From Acidimicrobiaceae bacterium (GTDB lineage: Bacteria; Actinomycetota; Acidimicrobiia; Acidimicrobiales; UBA8592): a stretch of 64,000 nt of DNA. Below are positions 41,171-50,671 of the stretch, piece by piece (the first letter of the stretch is position 1; each line of letters starts with the position of its first letter). Under the pieces are notes generated by a model. That model ran no database searches and was not told where the DNA came from. It was given only the letters and a program-made list of their open reading frames with translations. Location: assembly GCA_024641655.1 (NCBI GenBank), contig JAHECR010000008.1:34672-98671 (forward strand), given 5' to 3'. Position numbers and translations under genes: made by a program.

Positions 41171-41501
41171 CGCCGCTCATGCGGTGGGCCTCGATGATGG
41201 CAGCGGTGTTGCCCTCGAGGTCGAGCCTTCCGGTGATGAACGCCTCCTCCGACGAGAGGCTCCCGTCGGCGATGGCGATGGCGGTGGCCTCGTCCATCCG
41301 GAACGTGACATCGGGCGCCGGCGCCGCTCCGGCGCGGGCGGTGTCACCCCCGGGCCCGACGGTGACGTGGTAACCGACGTCGCCCCTGCCCGTAGTGACG
41401 AAGTATTGGATGACGAGCCGCTCGGGCGACGACCCGCTTCCGGTCGCCTCCAGTCGCGTCGCGAGCGCTTCGATCCAGGCGGGAGAGAGGAAGTCGCTCA
41501 C
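41163..41501 (-). CDS. SCP2 sterol-carrier-like domain protein
   Basis: This 112-residue protein looks like a stand-alone SCP-2 fold: VIQYFVTTGRGDVGYHVTVGPG and PDVTFRMDEATAIAIADGSLSSEEAFITGRLDLEGN are the usual strand/helix pattern. Such domains bind lipids or acyl-CoA. GTG 41501 lies four bases after the stop of the lipid-kinase-like gene and the gene's end overlaps the Fpg/Nei start, so all three form one minus-strand transcript. Confidence 0.82.
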   Translation of the reverse strand: MSDFLSPAWIEALATRLEATGSGSSPERLVIQYFVTTGRGDVGYHVTVGPGGDTARAGAAPAPDVTFRMDEATAIAIADGSLSSEEAFITGRLDLEGNTAAIIEAHRMSGDA

Positions 41502-41505
41502 CCCG

Positions 41506-42369
41506 TCAGTCTTGCACCAGCGCGCCGGCCAGGCGCAACGCCCGCGGTACCACCTCGACGACGACCGGAGTCGTGGCCACCGGTTCGCCGTCGGCCCACA
41601 CTGCCAGATCGGGGGTGACGATCTCCACCTGGCCGCACCGCATCGTCTCCACCTCGCCGAGGGTGACGTGCGAGCCGTCGAACACCCTGCGGAAGAATCG
41701 CACCAGTCGTCGTCGACCCACCGGACCCACCAGCGTCAGCTCCGCCGATCCGTCGACCGGGCTGGCGTCGGGCGAGATCTGCATGCCACCGCCGAACGTG
41801 GACGTGTTGGCGACGGTCATGAGCGTCAGGTCGCGGTGAACCGGGGCACCGTCGACAACGAGCGCTACGGGGCGGGCGTGGAGCCGCGGCAGTTCGAGCA
41901 GCGTTGCGATCGTGTACCGGATGGGACCGCGGGGTCGCTGCATTCGGTTGGCGCGCGCATTCACATCGGCGGAGAACCCCAGCGTCGCGACCGAAGCCGC
42001 CCACCGAGTGCCGATGCGGAGCAGGTCGAGCGCGACGGCGTCCTCCAACGAGCGAGCGACACAGGTTGCGAGCTCACCGTGCATGCCGAGGGCACGGAGG
42101 AAGTCGTTCCCCGTGCCCACCGGGACCACTCCGAGCACCGTGTTCGTGCCCGCGACTGCTTGGACGGCGAGATGGATCACGCCGTCGCCTCCCGCGACGA
42201 GCAATCGCTCGTGGCCCTCGGCCACGAGGCGGCGAGCCGCAGCTTCGGTGTCCTCCGCCGAATCGGTGGCGGCGAAGGTGACCTCGACACCGAGCGCTCG
42301 TGCCGACGCCACGATCTCGGCGACGCGCTCCTGCCCGGCTCGGCTCGCGAGCAGGGGCACGGGATTCAC
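41506..42369 (-). CDS. Diacylglycerol kinase-family lipid kinase (YegS/DgkB-like)
   Basis: This 287-residue protein has the LCB5/YegS fold: LLVAGGDGVIHLAVQA is the GGDGT-type nucleotide motif and VVPVGTGNDFLRALG is the second signature. A beta-rich C-terminal domain includes FGGGMQISPDASPVDG. It would phosphorylate diacylglycerol or another lipid, possibly recycling diacylglycerol in envelope synthesis. GTG 42369 has no clear ribosome site. It lies 45 bases downstream of the DUF368 gene. Confidence 0.87.
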   Translation of the reverse strand: MNPVPLLASRAGQERVAEIVASARALGVEVTFAATDSAEDTEAAARRLVAEGHERLLVAGGDGVIHLAVQAVAGTNTVLGVVPVGTGNDFLRALGMHGELATCVARSLEDAVALDLLRIGTRWAASVATLGFSADVNARANRMQRPRGPIRYTIATLLELPRLHARPVALVVDGAPVHRDLTLMTVANTSTFGGGMQISPDASPVDGSAELTLVGPVGRRRLVRFFRRVFDGSHVTLGEVETMRCGQVEIVTPDLAVWADGEPVATTPVVVEVVPRALRLAGALVQD

Positions 42370-42414
42370 CGGAGCCGCCCGAGTTCGGTTCCGCAGCCGC
42401 GAGACATCTGCAGG

Positions 42415-43383
42415 TCAGGCGACCACCGCGGACGCAGCGCGTGCCGCGGCGCGTCGTTCGCCGAAGGTCGAGAGCGCGATCACGACGAAGAACGCGGCGC
42501 CGCCAAGCACGGTCGGCCACAGCAGGTCGGCACCGTCTGACGGCAGACCCAGTCCGGTCCCCTTGACGACCTCCTCTTGGACGTCGCTGATGATGCCCAC
42601 GCCGTTCGGCCACGGCCAGAGAACTCTGACGCTGCCGATCATCAGGCCGATGAGCGCAGCCAACACCCGGTCACTGTGGTGTTCGAGCAGCCAACTCAGC
42701 AGCGTCGAGAATGCGGCGAGGCCCACCACCGCGCCGACGAGGAACAAGCTGAGATCGCCCAGGGCGCGGTCATTGACCGCACCGAGCAGCGCGGCGTACA
42801 TACCGAGCATCAGCAGGAGGAACGAGCCGGAGATCCCCGGGAGGATCATGGCGCAGATGGCGATGGCGCCGGCGCCGAGGAACTGCGCGGCGCTGGGGTC
42901 AGCGACGGTTCCCGACTGGAAGCCGAGCAGTACGAACGCGAGCGCTCCGACCACCAGCACGATGGTGAGATCGACTCGGGTCCATTCGTGCACCATCTTC
43001 CACGCGACGGCCACCGACGCCACCACGAGGCCCAGGAACAGCCCGGCCATGGGCTCGGGGTGGTCGCGCAGCAGGTTCTCGATGAGATGCGACAGCGCCA
43101 GGAACGCAGCCGCGATCCCGCCGAGCAGCGGGACCAGGAAGCTCCATTCGATCCGGCGCAGCTGGCCGAGGGCCTCACCGAGGCGCAGCCGGAGCAGCGC
43201 GCCGATCACCCGTGCACCGGTACGGATGTTGTCGATCAGGCGCTGGTAGATGCCGAAGATGAACGCGATCGTTCCGCCCGACACTCCCGGCACGATGTCG
43301 GCTGCCCCCATGCAGAAACCCCGGACGACGGTCATCGCGCCGTCGCGGAGGTCGATTCGACGTTGTGGACTCGGCGGCATCAC
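42415..43383 (-). CDS. DUF368/PopT-family polyprenyl-phosphate translocase
   Basis: This 322-residue membrane protein has about nine predicted helices. CMGAADIVPGVSGGTIAFIFGIY and AMILPGISGSFLLLMLGMY are the paired inverted signatures of DUF368 proteins, now known to include undecaprenyl-phosphate flippases (PopT) that return the lipid carrier of wall synthesis to the inner face. The start is GTG 43383 or ATG 43380, with a TAGACT box six bases before the GTG. The operon continues with lipid kinase, SCP2 and Fpg/Nei genes. Confidence 0.9.
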   Translation of the reverse strand: MMPPSPQRRIDLRDGAMTVVRGFCMGAADIVPGVSGGTIAFIFGIYQRLIDNIRTGARVIGALLRLRLGEALGQLRRIEWSFLVPLLGGIAAAFLALSHLIENLLRDHPEPMAGLFLGLVVASVAVAWKMVHEWTRVDLTIVLVVGALAFVLLGFQSGTVADPSAAQFLGAGAIAICAMILPGISGSFLLLMLGMYAALLGAVNDRALGDLSLFLVGAVVGLAAFSTLLSWLLEHHSDRVLAALIGLMIGSVRVLWPWPNGVGIISDVQEEVVKGTGLGLPSDGADLLWPTVLGGAAFFVVIALSTFGERRAAARAASAVVA

Positions 43384-43389
43384 CCGGGG

Positions 43390-43395
43390 AGTCTA
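43390..43395 (-). promoter_or_regulatory. Leaderless -10 box of the DUF368 operon
   Basis: TAGACT on the minus strand, six bases, then the GTG at 43383. Confidence 0.5.
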
Positions 43396-43493
43396 CGGAC
43401 CACCGACGGAGCTCGACGCGATGCAGTGGGCCGGCAGCGACCGGTGCCGGGAGGTTGGTCGCGGCGACGTTCGTCAGCGGGCATCCTTGAGCC

Positions 43494-44123
43494 GTGACCC
43501 AGGCTCCAGATGACGTCGACCCCACAGCCGACGGCCCGACGCCCGGCTCCGCCGCGGACCGGTGGAACGACCGCTACCGCGTTCGAGGGCCGACCGACGA
43601 TCCGCCCGCCGCAATGCTCGACGAGGTAGCCGCACTTCTTCCGGAGATGGGCAGTGTCGTCGACATCGCCGGGGGGGACGGTCGCAACGCTCGCTGGTTC
43701 GCCGCACGCGGGTACCAGGTCACGATCATCGACGTCAGCGCGGTCGCGCTGAGCCATGCGCGCGACCAGATGCGCACCGTCGGGCTCGAGCCCGAATGCA
43801 TCGAACGCGATCTGGAGGTCGATGAGATGCCGGAGGGGCGCCGCTGGGACATCGCCTTCATGCACCTCTACTACGACCCGGAGCTCGTTCGGGCGCTCCC
43901 GAACCACCTCGAGCCCGGAGGTGTGCTCGTCATCGCGCAACCGACCGTGACGAACCTCGAACGGCATGCACAGCCTTCGGCGCGCTTTCTCCTCGAGGTC
44001 GGTGAGATCGAGAGCCTCGCCGAGGCTCTGGCACGGGAACAGGCGTTGGAGATCCTCCGGGTTGACGCCACCTGGCGGACCTCCGGCCGCCACGAGGGGT
44101 GGCTCGTGGCCCGGCGCCACTGA
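43494..44123 (+). CDS. SAM-dependent methyltransferase, TehB-like
   Basis: This 209-residue class I methyltransferase has motif I VVDIAGGDGRNARWFA (about residues 55-70), then VTIIDVSAVALSHAR and ALPNHLEPGGVLVIAQPT. The DxxGGxGRNA form resembles TehB/thiopurine-type small-molecule methyltransferases. GTG 43494 has CATCCT six bases upstream, a weak leaderless-type box. The N-terminal 30 residues are Asp/Pro-rich and probably disordered. The substrate is unknown. The next gene starts after 50 bases. Confidence 0.85.
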   Translation: MTQAPDDVDPTADGPTPGSAADRWNDRYRVRGPTDDPPAAMLDEVAALLPEMGSVVDIAGGDGRNARWFAARGYQVTIIDVSAVALSHARDQMRTVGLEPECIERDLEVDEMPEGRRWDIAFMHLYYDPELVRALPNHLEPGGVLVIAQPTVTNLERHAQPSARFLLEVGEIESLAEALAREQALEILRVDATWRTSGRHEGWLVARRH

Positions 44124-44161
44124 CAGGTGGCCGCACGTCGCCAATCGGTCACCCCCGCCGG

Positions 44162-44167
44162 TACTGT
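44162..44167 (+). promoter_or_regulatory. Leaderless -10 box of the alpha/beta hydrolase gene
   Basis: TACTGT, six bases, then ATG 44174. Confidence 0.5.
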
Positions 44168-44173
44168 CGGCAG

Positions 44174-45049
44174 ATGGTCGAGCTGCACGAAGGCGTCGCG
44201 AGAAACGGCGACATCGAGATCTTCACCACCCTCGCGTCGCCCCCGTCGTCGCCGAGCGGGGCGATGCTGCTCGTCAACGGGATGGGCTCCACGTCGGTGA
44301 CCTGGAGCCGGGCGCTCGTCGACCCGTTGCTCGAAGCGGGTATCGCCGTCGTCCGTTTCGACCTGCGCGACGTCGGCCGGAGCACCCGGCTCCCGTCGAT
44401 GACCCCGTACACCCTCGCCGACCTGGCCGCGGACGCGATCGCCGTGCTCGATCACTGGGAGCTGTCGGCGGCACACGTTCTGGGTCGCTCGATGGGGGGG
44501 TCGGTGTGCATCGAGGCGGCGCTCGCGGCACCAGAGCGGGTCACCACGCTCACCCTCGCCTACTCGTCGGCCGCGCTGATGCCATCAGACGACGGGCTCC
44601 CGCCACCTGAGGACTGGGTCATCGATGCCGCCGCAGAAGCGCTGTTCGCGCCACCTCCGGCATCGGATGGGGAACGCATCGAACGCATCGTCGCCGAGTC
44701 GCAGCGCTACGCGGGGACGCGTCACCCCTTCGACGTCGAGGCTGCCCGGGCCGAGGCCGCCGCCGAGGTCGCGCATGCTCCTCATGGCGACCACGGCCAC
44801 GGCGTCGCGGTGCTGTCCAGTCCCAGTCGTGTCGGCGACCTTGCTCGCATCGCGGTGCCCACCCTCGTGCTGCACGGCACTGCCGACCCGGTGGTCCCGA
44901 TCGCGCACGGTCGTCTGCTCGCGGCCCGGATTCCCCGGGCCCGCCTCGTCGAGTTCGAGGGGCTCGGACACGAGATGCCGGCAGCCTGGTGTCGGGAGAT
45001 CGCACCCGAGGTGTTGCGCCACATCGGTGCCCACCGTGCAGCTTCCTGA
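44174..45049 (+). CDS. Alpha/beta-fold hydrolase
   Basis: This 291-residue protein shows LLVNGMGSTSVTW (oxyanion region), VRFDLRDVGRST, the nucleophile elbow VLGRSMGGSV, the acid-bearing LVLHGTADPVVP and a His in FEGLGHEMP, a complete Ser-Asp-His set. An esterase, lipase or C-C hydrolase is possible. ATG 44174 was chosen for the promoter spacing. Its end overlaps the next gene by 14 bases. Confidence 0.88.
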   Translation: MVELHEGVARNGDIEIFTTLASPPSSPSGAMLLVNGMGSTSVTWSRALVDPLLEAGIAVVRFDLRDVGRSTRLPSMTPYTLADLAADAIAVLDHWELSAAHVLGRSMGGSVCIEAALAAPERVTTLTLAYSSAALMPSDDGLPPPEDWVIDAAAEALFAPPPASDGERIERIVAESQRYAGTRHPFDVEAARAEAAAEVAHAPHGDHGHGVAVLSSPSRVGDLARIAVPTLVLHGTADPVVPIAHGRLLAARIPRARLVEFEGLGHEMPAAWCREIAPEVLRHIGAHRAAS

Positions 45050-46262
45050 AGCACCAGCGCCGGGTCGGCGCGCCGCGGTCCGGATCACCAAGGACGCGCT
45101 CCGCCATGTCCGCGGGGGCCATCCGTGGATCTTCGACGAGTCGATCGAATCCGTGTCGCACGCCCCTGCCACCGGCGACCTGGTGGTCGTCTTCGACGAT
45201 CGACGGCGGTTCGCCGCAATCGGGCTGTGGGACGCCACGTCACCCATGCGCATCAAGGTGTTGCACGCGGGAGCGCCCGAGACGATCGACGCCGGTTTCT
45301 TCGCCCGGTCGCTCGGCGCAGCATTGGCCCGACGGGGAGCCCTGCTCCAGCAGGCCGACAGCACCGGCTATCGCCTCGTGCACGGCGAGAACGACGCGTT
45401 GCCCGGTCTAATCGTGGATGTGTACGACCGAACCGTCGTGGTGAAGCTCTACACCGCGGCATGGTGGCCGCACCTGCGTGTCGTGTTGACCGAGCTCCTG
45501 AACCTCGTCGACGCGGACCGCGTGGTGCTGCGGCTCTCCCGCCTGGTCGCTGCTGAGATGGACGGCACGCTCGGAGACGGCGACGTCCTCGTCGGTGACG
45601 CGCCCCCGGCCGCGGTGGCTTTCCGTGAGAACGGTCTGCTGTTCACCGCGGATGTGGTGCGTGGGCAAAAGACCGGGCACTTCCTCGATCAGCGTGACAA
45701 TCGCCGCCGCGTGGGCGAGCTCGCAGCGGGCGCCGAGGTGCTCGACGTGTTCTGCCACACCGGTGGGTTCTCGCTCCACGCGGCAGCCGGCGGCGCCACC
45801 TCGGTGCTCAGCACCGACCGCAGCGAGCCGGCACTCTCTGCAGCCGAGCGACACGTCGCCATGAATCGCGCCGACCTCTCGGTGTCGACGTGTCGGCATC
45901 GCACGCAGCGAGGCGACGCGTTCGAGGTGCTCGCGGACCTCGGGAACCGCGGACGCCGCTTCGACCTCGTCGTCATCGACCCGCCGAGCTTCGCGGCACG
46001 TCAGCGCGACGTCGAAGGGGCGCTCCGCGCGTACCGCAAGCTCGCCGAGCTCGGCGTCGCGGTGCTGGCTCCTGGCGGCACGTTGGTGCAGGCATCGTGT
46101 TCGAGCCGGGTGAGCACCGATCGTTTCGCCGCCACCGTTGTGGGAGCTGCTCGCGCCGGCGGAGTCGAGTTCAGCGCCGTCGAGGTCACCGGCCACGCCG
46201 TCGACCACCCCGTCGGTTTCCCCGAGGGCGCGTATCTCAAGGCCGTGATCGCGCAGCGTTGA
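45036..46262 (+). CDS. RlmI-type class I rRNA methyltransferase
   Basis: This 408-residue protein has an N-terminal PUA-like domain (ITKDALRHVRGGHPWIFDESI), a middle domain and a C-terminal SAM domain with GHFLDQRDNRRRVGEL, VLDVFCHTGGFSLHAAAGGA and FDLVVIDPPSFA. This layout is that of RlmI/YccW, which methylates a cytosine of 23S rRNA; other members of the family act on other sites. GTG 45036, inside the end of the hydrolase gene, is the first start before the PUA domain; the frame stays open far upstream but without homology. Confidence 0.9.
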   Translation: MQLPEAPAPGRRAAVRITKDALRHVRGGHPWIFDESIESVSHAPATGDLVVVFDDRRRFAAIGLWDATSPMRIKVLHAGAPETIDAGFFARSLGAALARRGALLQQADSTGYRLVHGENDALPGLIVDVYDRTVVVKLYTAAWWPHLRVVLTELLNLVDADRVVLRLSRLVAAEMDGTLGDGDVLVGDAPPAAVAFRENGLLFTADVVRGQKTGHFLDQRDNRRRVGELAAGAEVLDVFCHTGGFSLHAAAGGATSVLSTDRSEPALSAAERHVAMNRADLSVSTCRHRTQRGDAFEVLADLGNRGRRFDLVVIDPPSFAARQRDVEGALRAYRKLAELGVAVLAPGGTLVQASCSSRVSTDRFAATVVGAARAGGVEFSAVEVTGHAVDHPVGFPEGAYLKAVIAQR

Positions 46263-46347
46263 CGACCAGGGCCGTCGCCGGGCCGGTGACCGCTCCCGTG
46301 TGGCACGATCGGTGCGAACACCGGACGAGTCGAGAGCGAGGCCCAAA

Positions 46348-47037
46348 ATGAGCGGACAGATGGTCGAGTTTGCAGTCAACGGCACCACGGCAGGCGGGTA
46401 CCTCTCGATACCCGAGTCCGGCAGCGGTGCCGGTGTGCTGGTGCTGCAGGAGTGGTGGGGTCTGGTCCCCCAGATCAAAAGGGTGTGCGACCGTCTCGCA
46501 GAGGCGGGATTCGCCGCGTTGGCTCCGGATCTCTATCACGGGGAGATGGCCGAGCACACCGAGATGGACAAGGCGGGCGAGCTGATGACGAATCTCCCGC
46601 CCGACCGCGCCGCAAAGGACATGTCGGGAGCGATCAGCTACCTGCTCGGGCACCGAGCGTGCACCAGTGACTCCGTGGGGGTCGTGGGGTTCTGCATGGG
46701 GGGCATGCTCACCTTGCGGATTGCCGCGCTCGAAGGCGACCGGGTCGGGGTGGCGGCGCCGTTCTACGGGGCGCCGCTCGGCGACGACAGCCTCGAATGG
46801 TCCAGGCTGACGGCCAAGGTCGAGGGCCACTTCGCCGGCGACGACGGCTTCTTCGGTCCCGAGCCCGTGAAAGCGCTCGAGGCGCAGCTCCAGGCCCTTG
46901 GCAAGGACGTCACGTTCCACGTATACCCCGGCACGGGCCATGGCTTCACCAACGAGGAGAACCCGCTCGGCAACTGGAACGCCGAGGTGACCGAAACCGC
47001 CTGGAACCGCACCCTGGCCCTGCTCGCCACGTTGTGA
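46348..47037 (+). CDS. Dienelactone hydrolase family protein
   Basis: This 229-residue alpha/beta hydrolase has the dienelactone hydrolase triad: Cys116 in GVVGFCMGGM, Asp in HFAGDDGFF (165/166) and His198 in YPGTGHGFTNE, plus Glu35 in VLQEWWGL, which activates the Cys in the family. Many members act on other esters or lactones, so the substrate is unproven. ATG 46348 was chosen at the start of the domain (MSGQMVEFAV); the ribosome site is weak. It ends 46 bases before the convergent sdhB. Confidence 0.9.
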   Translation: MSGQMVEFAVNGTTAGGYLSIPESGSGAGVLVLQEWWGLVPQIKRVCDRLAEAGFAALAPDLYHGEMAEHTEMDKAGELMTNLPPDRAAKDMSGAISYLLGHRACTSDSVGVVGFCMGGMLTLRIAALEGDRVGVAAPFYGAPLGDDSLEWSRLTAKVEGHFAGDDGFFGPEPVKALEAQLQALGKDVTFHVYPGTGHGFTNEENPLGNWNAEVTETAWNRTLALLATL

Positions 47038-47044
47038 GCCAGGT

Positions 47045-47067
47045 GGTGCCGGGCACTGCCCGGCACC
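47045..47067. repeat. GGTGCCGGGCA palindrome between the hydrolase gene and sdhB
   Basis: Eleven-base arms 47045-47055 and 47057-47067 are perfect inverted repeats around one base, so it can fold as a nine-base stem with a five-base loop. It lies in a 46-base gap between convergent genes and could end transcription from both sides. It fits the same GGTGYCRGRCACC pattern as the element at 32917-32966. Confidence 0.75.
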
Positions 47068-47083
47068 CATCGGGAACCTCGGT

Positions 47084-47857
47084 CTAGCGCTGACCGAGCA
47101 GCTTGCTGTTCTTACGCTTGGCCGTGACGTAGTCGCGGTTCGTGTAGGCGATGAAGTCCAGCGGGATCTCCTTCGGGCACGCCTCGTGGCACTCGCCATG
47201 GTTCGTGCACGAGCCGAAGTACTGCTCCATCGTCTCGACCATGTTCTCGGTGCGGGCCCAGCGCTCGGCCTGACCCTGGGGCAGCAGGTTGAGGTGCTGG
47301 ATCTTCGCCGACGTGAACAGCTGCGCGGCCGAGTTGGGGCATGCGGCGACACAGGCGCCGCAGCCGATGCAGGCCGCCGCGTCGAACGCGGCGTCGGCGG
47401 CGTCCTTGGGGACCGGGATCAGGTTGGCGTCGGGTGCAGCGCCGGTGCCGACAGTGATGTACCCACCGGCCTCGATGATGCGATCGAGCGGTGAGCGATC
47501 GACCACGAGGTCCTTGATGATCGGGAACGACGTCGCCAGCCATGGCTCGACGACGATCGTGTCGCCGTCTTCGAACTTGCGCATGTGCAGTTGGCAGGTT
47601 GCCGTTGCCGCCTCCGGACCGTGGGCCTTGCCGTTGATCATGCACCCGCAGGTGCCGCAGATGCCCTCGCGGCAATCCGACGCGATCTCCACGGGTTCGT
47701 TGCCGGAGTTGATCAGCTGTTCGTTCAGCACGTCGAACATCTCGAGGAACGACATGTCCTCGCTGATGTCGCGCACCTCGTAGGTCTCGAAGCGCCCTTG
47801 GGCGCTCGGTCCGGCCTGACGCCAGACCTTGAGTGTGAGATTGAGCTTCTTGTCCAT
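47084..47857 (-). CDS. sdhB: Succinate dehydrogenase iron-sulfur subunit
   Basis: SdhB passes electrons from the flavin to quinone. The 257 residues carry the [2Fe-2S] ligands Cys62, Cys67, Cys70 and Cys88 (CREGICGTC...ATCQL), then [14 protein letters not shown] (163-173) and [14 protein letters not shown] (217-227) for the [4Fe-4S] and [3Fe-4S] clusters. The sequence is of the Bacillus/Wolinella-like type B class. It is the last gene of sdhCAB, 12 bases after sdhA. Confidence 0.97.
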   Translation of the reverse strand: MDKKLNLTLKVWRQAGPSAQGRFETYEVRDISEDMSFLEMFDVLNEQLINSGNEPVEIASDCREGICGTCGCMINGKAHGPEAATATCQLHMRKFEDGDTIVVEPWLATSFPIIKDLVVDRSPLDRIIEAGGYITVGTGAAPDANLIPVPKDAADAAFDAAACIGCGACVAACPNSAAQLFTSAKIQHLNLLPQGQAERWARTENMVETMEQYFGSCTNHGECHEACPKEIPLDFIAYTNRDYVTAKRKNSKLLGQR

Positions 47858-47869
47858 GACCCCTCGCCC

Positions 47870-49792
47870 CTACTTGTACGAGCGCTGGGTCAGCGCCACG
47901 TTCTCGAACGTCAACTCTTCCTTGTGGAGGATCGACGACGACGGATCGCCGCCCCACTCCCACGCCGCCACGTGGGCGAAGTGCGCGTCGTCGCGGAGGG
48001 CCTCGCCTTCTTCTGTCTGGCTCTCGACCCGGAAGTGCCCGCCGCAGGACTCCTCACGCTCGAGTGCGTCGCGAGCCTTGAGCTCGGCGAGCTCGAAGAA
48101 GTCGGCAACGCGTCCAACCTTCTCGAGCGAAGAGTTCAGGCTGTCGCCCGAGCCCAGGACCCGGACGTCCTTCTGGAATTCCTCGCGTAGCGCCGGGATC
48201 TCCGAGAGCGCCTTTTCGAGGCCGGCCTTGTCGCGTTCCATGCCGATGTAGTCCCACACCAGCTTGCCCAGCTCTCGGTGGAACCAGTCCACCGAGCGGG
48301 TGCCCTTGACGGACAGCCACCGCTGGGTCTGCTCGGCGACCTCGCTGACCACGGCGGTGGCCGCAGCGTCGTCGGTGGCCATCGGCTTGGTGCCGAGCAG
48401 CGGCGCCAGGTAGTTGCCGATCGTGTACGGGAGCACGAAGTAGCCGTCGGCGAGTCCCTGCATCAGCGCCGAGGCACCGAGCCGGTTGGCGCCGTGGTCG
48501 GAGAAGTTGGCTTCACCGATCACGAAAAGGCCCGGCACGTTGCTCATCAGCTCGTAGTCGACCCATAGGCCGCCCATCGTGTAGTGGGTGGCCGGGTAGA
48601 TGCGCATGGGGACGCTGTAGGGGTCCTCGCCGGTGATCCGCTCGTACATGTCGAACAGGTTGCCGTAGCGCTCCCGGATCGCTTCGACGCCGTCGCGCGC
48701 GATTGCATCGGCGAAGTCGAGGTACACGCCGTTCTTCAGCGGTCCGACGCCGAGACCCTGGTCGCACACCGTCTTGGCGTTGCGGGACGCGACGTCCCGG
48801 GGAACCAGATTTCCGAACGAGGGGTATTTCTCCTCGAGGTAGTAGTACCGGTCGGCTTCGGGGATGCTCGCGACCGGCCGGGCTTCGTCGTGAGACCGGG
48901 GCACCCAGATGCGGCCGTCGTTGCGAAGCGACTCCGACATCAGCGTCAGCTTCGACTGGAACTCGTCACTGGCGGGAATGCACGTCGGGTGGATCTGCGT
49001 GTAACAGGGGTTGGCGAACAGCGCACCGCGGCGGTGGGCCCGCCACGAAGCCGTCACGTTGGACATCATGGCGTTGGTGGACAGGTAGTACACGTTCCCG
49101 TACCCGCCGGTGCCGAGCACCACGGCGTGGGCGGTGTGGCTGGCGATGTCGCCGGTGATGAGGTCGCGCGTGACGATGCCTCGTGCGGCGCCGTCGTGGA
49201 CGATGAGGTCGAGCATCTCCGTACGGGTGTGGAGCTCGACGTTGCCCAGCGCCACCTGCCGCATGAGCGCCGAGTAGGCGCCGAGCAGCAACTGCTGGCC
49301 GGTCTGGCCCCGGGCATAGAAGGTCCGGCTCACCTGGGCGCCACCGAAGGATCGGTTGTCGAGCATGCCGCCGTACTCACGGGCGAAGGGCACGCCCTGG
49401 GCGACGCACTGGTCGATGATGTTCACCGACACCTCGGCGAGCCGGTGCACGTTGGCCTCACGGCTCCGGTAGTCGCCGCCTTTGACCGTGTCGTAGAAGA
49501 GCCGGTGTACCGAGTCGCCGTCGTTCTGGTAGTTCTTCGCGGCGTTGATGCCGCCCTGGGCGGCGATGGAGTGCGCTCGCCTCGGCGTGTCGTGGAAGGT
49601 GAAGGCCTTCACCTTGTACCCGAGCTCGCCGAGCGTTGCCGCCGCCGACGCGCCGGCGAGGCCGGTACCGACGATGATGATCTCGAACTTGCGCTTGTTG
49701 GCGGGGTTCACCAACTTCATGTCGAACTTGTGATTCGTCCACTTGTCGGCGATGGGGCCGTCGGGGACTCGTGCGTCGAGTGATCCGATCAT
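47870..49792 (-). CDS. sdhA: Succinate dehydrogenase flavoprotein subunit
   Basis: SdhA oxidises succinate to fumarate with covalently bound FAD. The 640 residues contain [20 protein letters not shown] (FAD fold, 40-59), the flavinylation His74 in [33 protein letters not shown], a substrate-site [11 protein letters not shown] and [20 protein letters not shown]. The C-terminal helical domain includes [20 protein letters not shown]. It starts six bases after the sdhC stop. Confidence 0.97.
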   Translation of the reverse strand: MIGSLDARVPDGPIADKWTNHKFDMKLVNPANKRKFEIIIVGTGLAGASAAATLGELGYKVKAFTFHDTPRRAHSIAAQGGINAAKNYQNDGDSVHRLFYDTVKGGDYRSREANVHRLAEVSVNIIDQCVAQGVPFAREYGGMLDNRSFGGAQVSRTFYARGQTGQQLLLGAYSALMRQVALGNVELHTRTEMLDLIVHDGAARGIVTRDLITGDIASHTAHAVVLGTGGYGNVYYLSTNAMMSNVTASWRAHRRGALFANPCYTQIHPTCIPASDEFQSKLTLMSESLRNDGRIWVPRSHDEARPVASIPEADRYYYLEEKYPSFGNLVPRDVASRNAKTVCDQGLGVGPLKNGVYLDFADAIARDGVEAIRERYGNLFDMYERITGEDPYSVPMRIYPATHYTMGGLWVDYELMSNVPGLFVIGEANFSDHGANRLGASALMQGLADGYFVLPYTIGNYLAPLLGTKPMATDDAAATAVVSEVAEQTQRWLSVKGTRSVDWFHRELGKLVWDYIGMERDKAGLEKALSEIPALREEFQKDVRVLGSGDSLNSSLEKVGRVADFFELAELKARDALEREESCGGHFRVESQTEEGEALRDDAHFAHVAAWEWGGDPSSSILHKEELTFENVALTQRSYK

Positions 49793-49798
49793 TGGTCT

Positions 49799-50617
49799 TT
49801 ACTCCTGGCCCATCTCGAGGTTGGCGGCGGTGATGCCGCACGGGGCGGTGCAGTTGTCCTGGTCGATCAGGCCGGCCTGGACCGCGATCGGGAAGCTGAG
49901 ATTGCCGACGAGGATCAGTCCGGCGAGGCCTGCAGCCAGGGGGCGGCGGACAGCGTTGATCTTGGGGTTGCTGATCCCGAGGCTCTGGAAGAGGCTGTAG
50001 GTGCCGTGGAAGATGTGCACGGCGAGGGCGATGTTGGCCACCACGTAGATGGCGGCGATGCCGATGTGGCCCATGGACACGACCACGTTGTTGTACGGAT
50101 CTCCGCGCTGCCAGTCGTCCCACAGCAGGCCCCAGGTGAGGTCGGCGAGATGGAAGAACAGGTACAGCAGGATGATCGGGCCGGTGACTCGCATCGTGCG
50201 GCTGGCGTAGTTCACCGCGATGTAGTCCTGGCCGCCGACGTAGGACTTGTTCCCGTCGAGCGCCGAGCGAGGGTTCGATGCTCGGCCCATCGCAGCGAGC
50301 GAGTACGCCGAGTGGACGTGCAGCACGAACGCTGCGATCAACAGCAGGCGAATTCCCCACAGGGCCCAGGTCCGGGGCAGGACGTGGACGCCGAGGTCGC
50401 GCAGCGTCTCGGCGTAGATGTGCACTTCCAGCGGTCCCTCGTACAGGTGCAGGTTGCCGATCATGTGTGAAACCACGAAGCCCAGCAGGACGATGCCGCT
50501 GACGGCCATCACCCACTTGCGGCCCACTGCGCTCTGATACACGTTGAGCGGAAAGGGCAGTTGCCTCGGGCGCTTGCGGATCGGCTGCGGGCCGGGCCGT
50601 GTCAGTGTCTGCGCCAT
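49799..50617 (-). CDS. sdhC: Succinate dehydrogenase cytochrome b subunit
   Basis: This 272-residue protein has five predicted membrane helices with His residues (SHMIGNLHLY, VLHVHSAYSL, FFHLADLTWG, VHIFHGTYSLFQSLG) placed to bind two b hemes, as in the single-subunit type B anchors. It anchors SdhAB to the membrane and reduces quinone. ATG 50617 follows GGAGG; upstream in-frame extension is not supported. A hairpin lies in the presumed 5' leader. Confidence 0.93.
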   Translation of the reverse strand: MAQTLTRPGPQPIRKRPRQLPFPLNVYQSAVGRKWVMAVSGIVLLGFVVSHMIGNLHLYEGPLEVHIYAETLRDLGVHVLPRTWALWGIRLLLIAAFVLHVHSAYSLAAMGRASNPRSALDGNKSYVGGQDYIAVNYASRTMRVTGPIILLYLFFHLADLTWGLLWDDWQRGDPYNNVVVSMGHIGIAAIYVVANIALAVHIFHGTYSLFQSLGISNPKINAVRRPLAAGLAGLILVGNLSFPIAVQAGLIDQDNCTAPCGITAANLEMGQE

Positions 50618-50639
50618 CGCGTTGTGTGCCTCCAAAGGC

Positions 50640-50671
50640 GTGCCGGTACTTCTGCGCCGGCACCTGCTATA
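50640..50671 (-). promoter_or_regulatory. Putative sdhC promoter with leader hairpin
   Basis: On the minus strand TATAGC (50671-50666) could be a -10 box. Right after it, arms GTGCCGG at 50663-50657 and CCGGCAC at 50646-50640 form a seven-base stem with a ten-base loop in the leader. There is no clear -35. The region between sdhC and the HD gene (251 bases) holds no other gene. Confidence 0.35.
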
